A stretch of 64,000 bases of DNA from an uncultured Thermoguttaceae bacterium (lineage in GTDB: Bacteria > Planctomycetota > Planctomycetia > Pirellulales > Thermoguttaceae), in NCBI GenBank assembly GCA_938084835.1, contig CALKER010000010.1, positions 124,001-188,000 on the forward strand, read 5' to 3'. Position 1 is the first letter of the stretch. The number at the start of each line of letters is the position of its first letter. Below the pieces are notes generated by a model. The model saw only the letters and a program-made list of their open reading frames with translations, had not been told where the DNA came from and ran no database searches. Shown here in pieces: positions 21,205-29,789 of this stretch. A program made the position numbers and the translations under genes.

Positions 21205-21230
21205 GCGGGAAATACAGCGGGAAATACAGA
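21205..21230. repeat. 12 bp tandem duplication upstream of purE
   Basis: CGGGAAATACAG is repeated back to back within this segment, just before the purE ribosome site. Confidence 0.75.
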
Positions 21231-21240
21231 GGAGACGGGC

Positions 21241-21816
21241 ATGAAGCGGCAAGGTGCTGGAGAACACGCGGGAAAGGGAGAACCCGCGGGAAAGTTGGTA
21301 GGGACATGGCCGCCCGTGGCGATCGTTTTAGGAAGCGATAGTGACTGGCCCAAAGTGGAGCCAGCCGCTTATGCCCTGGAAGAGTTTGGGGTCCGATACA
21401 GCGTGTCGGTGATGAGTGCCCACCGTAGCCCCGAGCTTGTACGAGACTTTGCTTCCAGAGCAGCAGAGCGGGGCGTACAGGTTATTTTGGCGGCTGCCGG
21501 GGGAGCCGCCCATTTGGCCGGCGTGATTGCCGCGCACACGATCGTACCGGTCATCGGAATTCCGGTACCCACCGAGTTAATCGGAGGTTTGGACTCGCTT
21601 TTGTCCATGGTGCAGATGCCCGGTGATGTGCCGGTGGCAACGGTTGGGTTGGGTACCGGCGGCGCTCGAAACGCCGGACTATTAGCTGTGCAAATCCTCG
21701 CACTTAAAGACCCTGACTTGCAGGCACGCCTGTTACGGTTTAAAGAGGAGCTTGTAGAAAAAGTCAAATCTAAGGATGCCGCGCTCCAGGCCCGGTTGGG
21801 AGAGCGTGTTAAATGA
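21241..21816 (+). CDS. purE: N5-carboxyaminoimidazole ribonucleotide mutase PurE
   Basis: Moves the carboxylate of N5-CAIR to carbon 4 to give CAIR in de novo purine synthesis. The class I motifs are GSDSDWPKV, SAHRSPE, the loop AAAGGAAHLAGVIAAHT and the substrate-site MPGDVPVATVG. The ATG at 21241 follows GAGGAGACGGGC. It gives 191 residues with about 24 extra N-terminal residues rich in Gly and Lys compared with typical PurE; an upstream in-frame extension is unlikely. The stop overlaps the mtnA start by four bases (ATGA), implying cotranscription and coupled translation. No purK is in the window. Confidence 0.94.
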   Translation: MKRQGAGEHAGKGEPAGKLVGTWPPVAIVLGSDSDWPKVEPAAYALEEFGVRYSVSVMSAHRSPELVRDFASRAAERGVQVILAAAGGAAHLAGVIAAHTIVPVIGIPVPTELIGGLDSLLSMVQMPGDVPVATVGLGTGGARNAGLLAVQILALKDPDLQARLLRFKEELVEKVKSKDAALQARLGERVK

Positions 21817-22904
21817 ACATTTCGAACGCTCCGGTCTCTTTCCCCCCACTTGAAGCTCTACCGGTGGAGGCTCTGTCATGGGTAGGTGGCGTTGATGGCT
21901 TTCTTCGCCTTTTGGACCAGACGCGACTTCCCGACCTCGAGGATTGGATTAACTGCTTCACTGTGGAAACGCTTTGGGAGGCAATTCGAAGCCTTCGAAT
22001 CCGGGGGGCCCCGGCCATCGGCATAGCCGCCGCTTACGGAGTGTGCCTGCAGCTTCGGGGAAAAGAGGGGAGCACAGCGAAGCTTGTATCGGAAGTCCAT
22101 CAGGCAGCAACCTATCTGGCAACAGCTCGACCTACTGCGGTGAACCTATTCTGGGCCCTCGATCGGATGCGCCACTGTGCTGCTGGTTGCAGCTTGCTTT
22201 CCCCGGAGCAATTCCGGGTCCGATTGCTGGAGGAGGCCTTGACGATCCATCGCGAGGACCGGGCGATGTGTGAAGCCATTGGCCGATGGGGGGCTTCGCT
22301 GCTTCCGGAAGAGGCCACGATTATTACCCATTGCAACACGGGAGCTCTGGCCACCGGGGGAATCGGGACGGCCCTTGGGGTGGTTTACACGGCTGCGGCT
22401 CAAGGGAGGAAAGTCCACGTGTACGTCGACGAAACCCGGCCGCTTTTGCAGGGTGCTCGCCTTACCGTTTGGGAACTGACCCGCTGGGGAATTCCCTGCA
22501 CCTTGATTTGCGACGGTATGGTGGCGACCCTGATGGCTCGGGGGAAAATCGACGCCGTTCTCGTCGGTGCCGATCGAATTGCGGCCAATGGGGACTCGGC
22601 GAACAAGATCGGCACCTATGCCTTGGCGGTCCTCGCTCGGTACCATCAGGTGCCATTCTATGTGGCGGCGCCGTCGAGTTCTTTTGATTTGACACTTGCC
22701 TCGGGCAATCAAATTCCCATAGAAGAACGCAGCGCGGACGAAATTCGCTCTTTCCGTGGGGTGAATCTGGCTCCACCGCACGTCCCGGTGTGGAATCCAG
22801 CCTTCGATGTGACCCCAGCGTCGCTGATCACAGCAATCATATGCGAAAAAGGTATTATTCGGCCGGTTTCTCGGGAGAATATCGCACTTGTGCTTGGCCA
22901 GTGA
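21813..22904 (+). CDS. mtnA: S-methyl-5-thioribose-1-phosphate isomerase MtnA
   Basis: Isomerises methylthioribose 1-phosphate to methylthioribulose 1-phosphate in the methionine salvage pathway; it belongs to the eIF2B-alpha-like fold. Signature segments are IRGAPAIGIAAAYG, THCNTGALATGG (catalytic Cys), VYVDETRPLLQGARLT and GADRIAANGDSANKIGT (catalytic Asp). The 363-residue length is usual. It starts inside the last codons of purE (ATGA overlap), so the two are translationally coupled even though their pathways differ. The related ribose-1,5-bisphosphate isomerase is the main alternative, but the motifs favour MtnA. Confidence 0.93.
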   Translation: MNISNAPVSFPPLEALPVEALSWVGGVDGFLRLLDQTRLPDLEDWINCFTVETLWEAIRSLRIRGAPAIGIAAAYGVCLQLRGKEGSTAKLVSEVHQAATYLATARPTAVNLFWALDRMRHCAAGCSLLSPEQFRVRLLEEALTIHREDRAMCEAIGRWGASLLPEEATIITHCNTGALATGGIGTALGVVYTAAAQGRKVHVYVDETRPLLQGARLTVWELTRWGIPCTLICDGMVATLMARGKIDAVLVGADRIAANGDSANKIGTYALAVLARYHQVPFYVAAPSSSFDLTLASGNQIPIEERSADEIRSFRGVNLAPPHVPVWNPAFDVTPASLITAIICEKGIIRPVSRENIALVLGQ

Positions 22905-23317
22905 GCCGGTGCGGTTCGCATAGTCGATAGTCGTTAGCGCAACGTGGGCGATGCTTAGAGAAGTGCCCTCGTGGACAGTGCCGCTAGCCAACGAGTGTCG
23001 TAAACCACGTGTCTCGCTGTTGACAGCCGAAGGGGTGAATGCGATTTACAGTTACCTCGGGGTCGTCCCCGGAAAGTCGGCTCGAGGTTGCCTCGGGGCT
23101 GTCCGAATTATTCCCTACGCGCTGTCGCTTCTCCTTCTCCCATCTTCGTCGCGAATTCGCGCTTACCACTATCGACCGGGTTTCCGCGAAAGCCTTTATC
23201 AGAAAGGGCATGCATGAGAGAAAATTTCATAATTGGATGAGAGCTTAAGAGCGTGATAGGCCTCGCTCTTCCCCAATTCCGCGGCGGACGCTCAAACTAA
23301 AATTCGGGAGAAAGAAG
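22905..23317. other. Intergenic region mtnA to HD-domain gene
   Basis: No gene, repeat or convincing regulatory site is visible. Confidence 0.5.
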
Positions 23318-23950
23318 ATGCTGGAATTCTTGGAGGTACTGGGGCACCGGCTTCGGGAGCAGGTGGAATTCTTAGTTACGGTGGACACCCTTAAACGTGT
23401 CGAGCGACGAACCTCGATCGTGGGCGGACATCGCCGCGAAAACTCTGCAGAACACTCCTGGCATGCGGCACTTGCGGCGATGATACTGGCTGAGTACGCG
23501 CAAGTGGGTAAGCAACTGGACCTTGCGAAAGTATTGCGTCTGCTACTTATCCACGATCTTGTGGAAATTGAGGCTGGCGACACTTTTGTGTACGACGAAG
23601 AGCTAAACGGACTGAAACGACAAGCCGAGGAATTGGCGGCCGCGAATCTCTTCGGCCGTTTACCTCCAGATCAGGCCGAAGAATTTCACCGCTTGTGGGA
23701 AGAGTTCGAAGCCCGCGCAACCCCGGAGGCCAAGTTCGCGGCGGCAGTTGACCGAATTTTGCCGATTTTGCTTAATTTCGTCAACGAAGGGCACTTGTGG
23801 CGCGAAAATCGAATTTATGCAGCCCAAGTCCGGCGCCGCAATGATCATATCCATCTCGGTGGAGAAATTTTAGGTCAACTTGCTTCTGCTCTCATCGACG
23901 AGGCGGTGCGGCGAGGATTCCTCCCGGTTGGCGCGGAAAAACCAACGTGA
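23318..23950 (+). CDS. HD-domain hydrolase, YfbR/HDDC2-like
   Basis: A 210-residue metal-dependent phosphohydrolase of the HD superfamily, closest in layout to YfbR/HDDC2 5'-nucleotidases that dephosphorylate deoxynucleoside monophosphates. Metal ligands appear in order: His in ENSAEHSWH, the HD pair in LLLIHDLVEIEAGD, and the late Asp in AAAVDRILPILLN. The helical C-terminus contains the RNDHIHL segment. The ATG follows GGGAGAAAG. Exact substrate cannot be told from sequence. It is preceded by mtnA at 413 bp and is probably a single gene. Confidence 0.85.
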   Translation: MLEFLEVLGHRLREQVEFLVTVDTLKRVERRTSIVGGHRRENSAEHSWHAALAAMILAEYAQVGKQLDLAKVLRLLLIHDLVEIEAGDTFVYDEELNGLKRQAEELAAANLFGRLPPDQAEEFHRLWEEFEARATPEAKFAAAVDRILPILLNFVNEGHLWRENRIYAAQVRRRNDHIHLGGEILGQLASALIDEAVRRGFLPVGAEKPT

Positions 23951-24873
23951 GGCAGTCGATTGGAATGGAGGGGACGACGCTGAGCCTTCGGAATGCTGAG
24001 CCCATGCGTGGTTTCCCCGAAGTGGGGACGAACGCTGGGGGGCAAGCCCGGCGTTCGGAACTTGTGTTTGCGGTGATCATCGTTGACTCAAAATTCGAGG
24101 CTCCTTTTTAAAGGTTAGCTTTGTCGCAAAAAGTAGAGGAACAAAAACCGCGGAATGATTTGGCCTGTGTTTGGGTCGAAGGGTGGCGGGAGGATCCACC
24201 GCGGTGGGAAAATGGAAAAACCTGTTCGGGATTTACCTTTAAAGCAATAAAGTCTTTAAGCAATAAAGTCTTTTTGGTCGGGCATCGCACAAGCCTGTTA
24301 AGACGGGTCAAATTGCACAGCGTGGAGGTTCCATTCTTTAACTGGTGCGAGGATCCTGCGTGAGGAAATCGTTGAGCCCAGGCGCAAAAGGTTAGCCATC
24401 CGGTTCAGAGTGCAGCCCTCGGCAACCTTAACGAGAAATATTTGGAGTCTGGATAATTGGGCGAAATCAGAGAATATGGGAGCTTTGAATAGGGAGGTGA
24501 AGGGCAAGCAGAAGGATCATGCCAAATTGCAAGCCTTGTGCCCGCAGCAGTTGAGCCTGCATTTGACGTTCGCGGAGGTGCGTCGAAAATGTTTTCGAAA
24601 CCGGAACTCACCCAATAGAATTTGGACAAGATGGTAACCCTGAAATAGTGGAAGTTTTGGAGAACATCACCGGAAATCAGTCGCCGTTACGCTAGGGTGA
24701 AATGGGATTGCCCCGCGGCGATTTGCAGCTCTGACGTTGTCACAAGCGCGTGCGCAGTAGCAGCTACGTATGCGGATTTTTACCCACCGATTTATTTATT
24801 TATTTTGTGATTTTTTTGGCCGGAGGTTGGGGCGGCAGGGGCACCTGAGGCTAGTTCAGTAAGGAGCCCTCGT
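23951..24873. other. Gene-free stretch with short tandem repeats
   Basis: No gene is supported. It contains a 16 bp tandem duplication (AAGCAATAAAGTCTTT twice near 24240-24275) and a TTTATTTATTTATTTT run near 24790-24806. Confidence 0.55.
24240..24275. repeat. 16 bp tandem duplication
   Basis: AAGCAATAAAGTCTTT occurs twice in direct succession within an intergenic stretch. Confidence 0.75.
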
Positions 24874-25752
24874 ATGGTTGCGGAACTTTTCTCGGGTCTT
24901 GTCAGCGTCTGGCTGATTAGCAGCCAAATGGCGGTGAGGGCAGAGATACTCCCACCTAGTGGGCTGCCCGGGGTCCCGGGCGGAGTCCTCACCAATGGTT
25001 CGGGGATGTCCCACGAGTGGGGCCAAAACGGGGGAATGCTTCATTCTGCTATTGGTGCCCCGGCTTCGCGAGGAAACGTGGACCTTCGTCTGGGAACAAC
25101 GGCTTTGGCAGCTTCCCACGGCCGGGTGGTTCAAGAATCAACTTGTGGGAGTGGGTGCTCTTGCGAGGACAAAGAGACATTGGCCTCTTACGGGTCGACG
25201 TCTTATAGGAAGCAAGTAGAAGAGGCTCTGCGTCGATGGGTGTCAGTGTCCCCGGAAGAATCGGTGCGTGCGGCTGAGAATCTTCTCGCATTGTATGCCC
25301 AAATTGCCCAGGACGCGAGTGTGCCGCCCAGGGAAAAGAGGGCCCTTTTACGCCGGCTTGAGATTCGACTGGGTCGCTTAAAGGATCAACTGCGCCAGAA
25401 GCTGCGACCATCTTCGGGGCGGGATTCGGATCACAACCCCAGTTGGGAGGGACAAGTCGAAACTTCTGAGGACAAAGGCCTGAAGGACTCTCGCTTGAGT
25501 GCGTCCCCAGTGGACGGCGAAGGATACGGGGGTATGGCCGCTTCCTTTGGGGGACCAGTTGGTCCTCCGGATTACGCTGCGGCTCTCATTGAGCTTATCG
25601 AGCAGGTGGTAAAACCGCAAAGTTGGGCGGTAAACGGGGGCATGGGTCAAATTTTTTATTGGCGCCCGGGTCACGCCCTTGTGATTCGGCAGACAGACGA
25701 AGTCCACCGTGAGGTTGCCCAGTTGCTTGACCTTCTCCGGCGGGTAAAATAA
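24874..25752 (+). CDS. Secreted protein with planctomycete secretin-associated C-terminal domain
   Basis: I recognise no named family. The 292-residue product begins with a signal-peptide-like segment (residues 1-22) and has a Gly/Ser-rich region with the cysteine group CGSGCSCED (about residue 90). A helical, charged middle (about 110-175) follows. The C-terminal domain (about 228-292) runs from LIELIEQVVKPQSW to LVIRQTDEVHREVAQLLDLLRR. That last domain resembles short repeats seen in planctomycete secretin- or STN-like proteins; this is recall, not a search result. The ATG has AAGGAG upstream. A perfect hairpin follows the stop codon. Confidence 0.7.
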   Translation: MVAELFSGLVSVWLISSQMAVRAEILPPSGLPGVPGGVLTNGSGMSHEWGQNGGMLHSAIGAPASRGNVDLRLGTTALAASHGRVVQESTCGSGCSCEDKETLASYGSTSYRKQVEEALRRWVSVSPEESVRAAENLLALYAQIAQDASVPPREKRALLRRLEIRLGRLKDQLRQKLRPSSGRDSDHNPSWEGQVETSEDKGLKDSRLSASPVDGEGYGGMAASFGGPVGPPDYAAALIELIEQVVKPQSWAVNGGMGQIFYWRPGHALVIRQTDEVHREVAQLLDLLRRVK

Positions 25753-26180
25753 TACTAGGGAGGGCAATTCCGCCGAAACCCTCCCGCCTGAACGATGTTC
25801 CGGGGTGGCCAGCGGTTCACATGGCAGCGTCAGGGTTTGGACGAGAGGTTCCGTGTTACCCCGGGATCTTAGGTGCGTAGACTCTTAGCAAGGTGCTTTC
25901 TCCGCGCCGTGTGAAGCTTTTCTAGGGAGCTATCGGCACCGTCGGCCAATGGTTAGCAGGAATTTAGGAGAGGTCCTGGACTCTCTGGGCGACGGCGAAA
26001 ATTTCAAAGGCGATTGCTCCGGGAGCTTGTCCATCGTGTTAAAGTCGCGGGAGGTGACGTTGGTTATCTTTTAGCTGTGTCTTTTCGTGATTTGCGGTTT
26101 GGTCGGCGGTCGATCTTGAGAAAACCGATCCCCTGCCGGCTGCCGGGTGAAGGTTTAACTTCAGGGAAATCGGTGGGCCA
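25753..26180. other. Intergenic region after the 292-residue protein gene
   Basis: Apart from the hairpin at 25758-25785 nothing is visible; no gene is supported. Confidence 0.5.
25758..25785 (+). terminator. Hairpin after the 292-residue protein gene
   Basis: GGGAGGG (25758-25764) pairs perfectly with CCCTCCC (25779-25785) across a 14-base loop, five bases after the stop codon. No U-tract follows, so it may be a Rho-assisted terminator or 3' stabiliser. Confidence 0.5.
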
Positions 26181-26654
26181 ATGGCTCAGGTACTCGCAGA
26201 GCTTGCAAGCGCAAGCAGCGTCAGCCAAAAATTCCGTCCGCACAGGCAACCTGTTGGGGCGGTGCGATGGGAGAAACCCTCAGTGAAGGGGGAGCCAGGC
26301 AAATATTCCTGGCTATGGGGCGTGGTGGCTCTGTTTGGAGTCTTGACGTGGTATTCTACAGGAAGCCTGTATCTGGCGGTTCTAGCCTCTGGGCTTTGCC
26401 TGCTTTGTTGTCGTCGCGTCTTTCACAAAGAGCTCTTTCAAGTTGATGAAACCGGTATTCACTGGTGGTTCGGCAGGCGGGGATATCGCTTTATCGATCG
26501 CCGCCAGATCGCCGGATGGCAGTTGGACTCCGCGGCGCTTTACGTCCGCATTTGGTCGCCAACGGGATCCCCAGATAGGCACCGGATTGTTGTCCTCCCG
26601 TTGCCGAATGATCACCACCTTGCAAACCGGCTGAGAGAGGCATTCTCCTTATAA
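26181..26654 (+). CDS. Small membrane protein of unknown function
   Basis: Not recognised. The 157-residue product has a soluble N-terminus of about 40 residues. A hydrophobic hairpin follows (about residues 43-82: YSWLWGVVALFGVLTWY, then LYLAVLASGLCLLCC). A beta-rich C-terminal domain (about 85-157) with FQVDETGIHWWFGRRGYRFIDR resembles PH-like domains of small bacterial membrane proteins. The ribosome site is weak. A strong hairpin lies 39 bp after the stop codon. The frame is open and the two-helix plus PH-like layout is coherent, so I think it is a real gene. Confidence 0.6.
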   Translation: MAQVLAELASASSVSQKFRPHRQPVGAVRWEKPSVKGEPGKYSWLWGVVALFGVLTWYSTGSLYLAVLASGLCLLCCRRVFHKELFQVDETGIHWWFGRRGYRFIDRRQIAGWQLDSAALYVRIWSPTGSPDRHRIVVLPLPNDHHLANRLREAFSL

Positions 26655-27628
26655 ACGAAACTCTCCCGTCAGGTACTTGAGCTTGTCGTTCGACCGGCCA
26701 GATTACTGGCCGGTGTGTCCTGCATCAGATTTCCGGTTTTAGAAGTCAGTCTCATGTGCGCAGACCGCTTGGCTCTCAGGTTGTGTACACAAATGGATTT
26801 TATTTGGGCAGGGGGAGTGGGTTCTATTTGGGCAGAGTAAGGCTTCGCCGCGCCCCAGGGAGTTGATTCCCCCGATATTTCCAGCCGTTCTTTCCGCCGC
26901 ACGTTGAACCGGCTCGGCACGGATGGCAGAGGTTCTGGAAAGCGCAATGGCGTCCCCCTTGCCTTCGAGGCCACCGGCACGGCTTAGCGAAAGGGATGGC
27001 CTCTTGCGTGCATGCCAGTTTCTGCCGCGTCCTTTTCCAACCGAAAGCTACGAGGGTCATAAAATTGTTTTAAGCGTCAATGGACTGAGGCTCCTGGACG
27101 CTTCAAACGGCAGTGCTACCTAGCGACTTAATCTCAGTTTGAGCAGGGTGAAGTCCGCGCGTACTGTCAGAAAAGGTGTTGGTTTTTTGATCGATGTGAT
27201 CCCTGGGAGTGGAGTCCGTGCGGATCGTAAGAAAACGGTGCTTGACCAGCGCCACTTGCTGCAGCGGGAAGAAGCCCGCGGAGGCCCCCAAGAAACTAGG
27301 TGAGATTACCGCCATCGCGCGAAGGCCGGCCCAACAGGAAACTTTGCTTTTCCCCTCGCTAGCTGGGCGACGGGCAAATTGTCTAGTAGGCAAAAATTTT
27401 TCACGATGGTGGAACCGGGCTCAACGGGCGGCAAAGTTCTAAGAACGCAAATCTTTTGTGCGTAGCTCACTTGCCGTCGGAAAGTTTTTCGCGGGATCAT
27501 GAAGGGTCCGTTGGTGAGAAAGTTGACAAACATATTGGGGTAAAACGAATTGTCGCCAAATTGTTGCGGCAGATTCGGCAGTTGTTGTGCGAATCTTTTT
27601 TGCGAGAGAGTTTTTCGGACGAAAGATC
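26655..27628. other. Gene-free stretch upstream of uvrC
   Basis: No gene is supported. Besides the hairpin at 26693-26714 it holds an imperfect direct repeat around TTTATTTGGGCAG / TTCTATTTGGGCAG (near 26797-26836), and a TTGACA at 27523-27528 without a good -10 box. Confidence 0.5.
26693..26714 (+). terminator. Strong hairpin after the small membrane protein gene
   Basis: ACCGGCCAG (26693-26701) and CTGGCCGGT (26706-26714) form a perfect nine-pair stem with a four-base loop, 39 bp after the stop. There is no U-tract on either strand. Confidence 0.5.
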
Positions 27629-28999
27629 ATGACACTGCCAGAGGACCTAGCAGTTACTTCGCCGGAAGGTGAAAATCCGACACTGGGCGGCTATGCAGCG
27701 TGTGTGCAGAAGGCCAAAAGTTTACCTCACCGGCCTGGGGTTTATTTGATGAAAGATTCTGCAGGCCGGGTGATTTATGTGGGGAAGGCGAAAGACCTCC
27801 GCGCGCGGGTAAGCAGCTATTTTGTTAAGGGAGCCACGGAAGATCCCCGTCTTGGTCCCCTGCTGAGGGAAATCTATGACCTTGATTACATCGAGGCCGA
27901 AAGCGAGGTCGACGCTCTCCTCATGGAGGCCAGACTCATCAAGGATATTCAACCGCGATTCAACCGAGAACTAAGGGATGACAAAACGTTTCCCTATCTG
28001 CAGATTTACATTCGCGAAGACTTTCCGCGGGTGGAATACACGCGTGAGCCGCGGCGTCGGGGAACGAAGCTCTACGGCCCATTTCCTAATGCGGGTAGCC
28101 TCCGCGGGGCTGTGCAAGTGCTTCAGAAGATATTTAAGTTTCGAACATGTTCGCTCGACATCAAGGCCGATGATCCACGGTGGCGGTGGTTCCGTCCATG
28201 TCTGCTTCATTCCATTGGCCAGTGTTTGGCGCCGTGCAATATGCGCGTGACAAAGGAGGAATATCGGAAGGCAATCCACCAACTCATACGGTTTCTGGAT
28301 GGGGATAAGGAGTCGCTTTTGGAAGAGATGCAAAAGGAGATGGCAGCAGCGGCCGCGGCGCGCCGCTACGAAGAGGCCGCTCGACTGCGCGACCAAATTC
28401 ACCTTCTAAAGACACTTGACGAACGGGGTGAGTTGGAAACTCACGTGCAACCGGAGGTGTTTCCTGTGGATCCCCGAAAGGGTTTGGTTGGTCTTCGTAA
28501 AGTGCTCAAGCTCAAAAGCCTCCCGCGGACCATCGAAGGAGTAGACGTGGCTCATTTGGCCGGTGTGGACACCGTGGCGAGCCTCGTACAATTTATTGAC
28601 GGTATGCCCTTTAAGCCCGGCTATCGTCGATACCGAATCAAGACTGTTCAAGGTGTGGATGACTATGCGGCGATCCGCGAAGTGGTTTACCGCCGCTTCC
28701 GGCGACTCTCGGAGGAGGCGGAGGAAGTATTTCCTGATCTGCTTTTGATCGATGGCGGCAAAGGACAACTAAACGCTGCTCAAGAGGCCTTCCGCGTGTT
28801 AAATGTGGCTCCTCCTACCCTGGTAGCCCTCGCTAAACAGGAAGAGGAGCTCTATCTTCCCGGAAGAGAAGAACCGCTTCGGCTCGGCCGGGATTCCTTT
28901 GCTTTGCGGTTGCTACAGTATGTCCGCGATGAGGCCCATCGATTCGCTCAGCATTACCATCATCTGTTACGTCGTAAGCACACCCTAGGCGAAGATTAA
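27629..28999 (+). CDS. uvrC: Excinuclease ABC subunit C, lacking the HhH tail
   Basis: Makes both incisions around DNA damage in nucleotide excision repair together with UvrA and UvrB. Domains in order: GIY-YIG nuclease (PGVYLMKD ... VIYVGKAKDLRAR), the Cys-rich segment with CLLHSIGQCLAPC, the UVR motif (ARRYEEAARLRDQI) and the RNase H-like 3' nuclease with its Asp, Asp and His residues (GVDVAH, LLIDGGKGQL, RDEAHRFA). The protein ends right after that domain, at about 456 residues versus roughly 600, so the C-terminal (HhH)2 DNA-binding domain is absent. I see no HhH coding sequence downstream. The ATG is chosen over a GTG 14 codons upstream. Confidence 0.93.
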   Translation: MTLPEDLAVTSPEGENPTLGGYAACVQKAKSLPHRPGVYLMKDSAGRVIYVGKAKDLRARVSSYFVKGATEDPRLGPLLREIYDLDYIEAESEVDALLMEARLIKDIQPRFNRELRDDKTFPYLQIYIREDFPRVEYTREPRRRGTKLYGPFPNAGSLRGAVQVLQKIFKFRTCSLDIKADDPRWRWFRPCLLHSIGQCLAPCNMRVTKEEYRKAIHQLIRFLDGDKESLLEEMQKEMAAAAAARRYEEAARLRDQIHLLKTLDERGELETHVQPEVFPVDPRKGLVGLRKVLKLKSLPRTIEGVDVAHLAGVDTVASLVQFIDGMPFKPGYRRYRIKTVQGVDDYAAIREVVYRRFRRLSEEAEEVFPDLLLIDGGKGQLNAAQEAFRVLNVAPPTLVALAKQEEELYLPGREEPLRLGRDSFALRLLQYVRDEAHRFAQHYHHLLRRKHTLGED

Positions 29000-29789
29000 G
29001 CTAGCTATTAGTCCTCGAGGGTACGGCTGCAATAAGGCAAGGGCCTTTCGCATCGGCTTGTCTGCATGGTCTGCGTGGGTGAAACGCGCTCCCTGAGCCA
29101 CGGGTGACTGTTCGTTCGTTTGTGAGTGAGAAACCACCAAGTCAAGTCGGTATACAACTGCGGAGGTCTTTCTATCCCTGAGTGAACCGGCTTTCTTCCC
29201 GGAAATAATGGATCAACGCAGAAGCAATGCGAGAGCGAAGTTTGCCAATCGGTGGTCTTACGGGACTTGGCGGCGAATTGGCGATGGCTAAGTGAAAGCC
29301 TGAAACTTGTAACGGGGACGGCAAGCATGTAGCATGGTAAGTTTCTCACTAGAAAGTTCCACGCCGTTAGGACACGAGCGCTCTGGAGGCTAAGATGACT
29401 TTGCCCGCCTGGCCTTGGTGACCTGACGAACACGCGGGTTGGGCGGAAAGAGCTTTGGATCGCTCCCCTTTTTTGGCATGACTTGCACAGGGAGGCGTTT
29501 TTCGGGCCGGCGTTACCGAAGCTCTTCTGTCTCACCTCGCCAGAAGGTAATTCACCAAACCGTTCGAGCACGAAGGGTGCAGCCACGGCGGCTGTAGAAC
29601 GTTCAGTTGCGAAACGTTTTCGTTGATGTAGCTAAGTGGTGAAAAAAACGCGACCCAACCGGACTTGGTTTTGTGGGTGTGACATACGCTGTAGATGCGT
29701 CGCCAGTGCCAGTTTCAGATTGTAGCAGCTGGCAAGATGTGGCATGAAGGGAAATCATTAGGTTAGCAAGTTGTCAAGGAGACCTACGC
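29000..29789. other. Intergenic region uvrC to DUF2961 gene
   Basis: No gene is supported; a long minus-strand reading frame here lacks a ribosome site and has shadow-like composition. Confidence 0.5.

Larger units (their letters stand above)
20184..21240. other. Gene-free region rich in hairpins upstream of purE
   Basis: No credible protein gene. It contains two perfect small hairpins (CGCAGCA...TGCTGCG at 20568-20589 and GTTCCA...TGGAAC at 20603-20620), a promoter-like pair with a candidate structured RNA (20736-20940), and a 21-bp-period repeat (21068-21098). Confidence 0.6.

Noticed and set aside
24121..24363. 80-codon frame in the gene-free stretch after the HD-domain gene
   Set aside because: TTG start, overlaps a tandem duplication and has no recognisable pattern.
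27523..27550. Promoter with TTGACA upstream of uvrC
   Set aside because: No acceptable -10 box lies 16-18 bp downstream.
29008..29586. 192-codon minus-strand frame after uvrC
   Set aside because: GTG start without a ribosome site; Arg/Ser/Pro-rich residue mix looks like a chance frame in GC-rich DNA.
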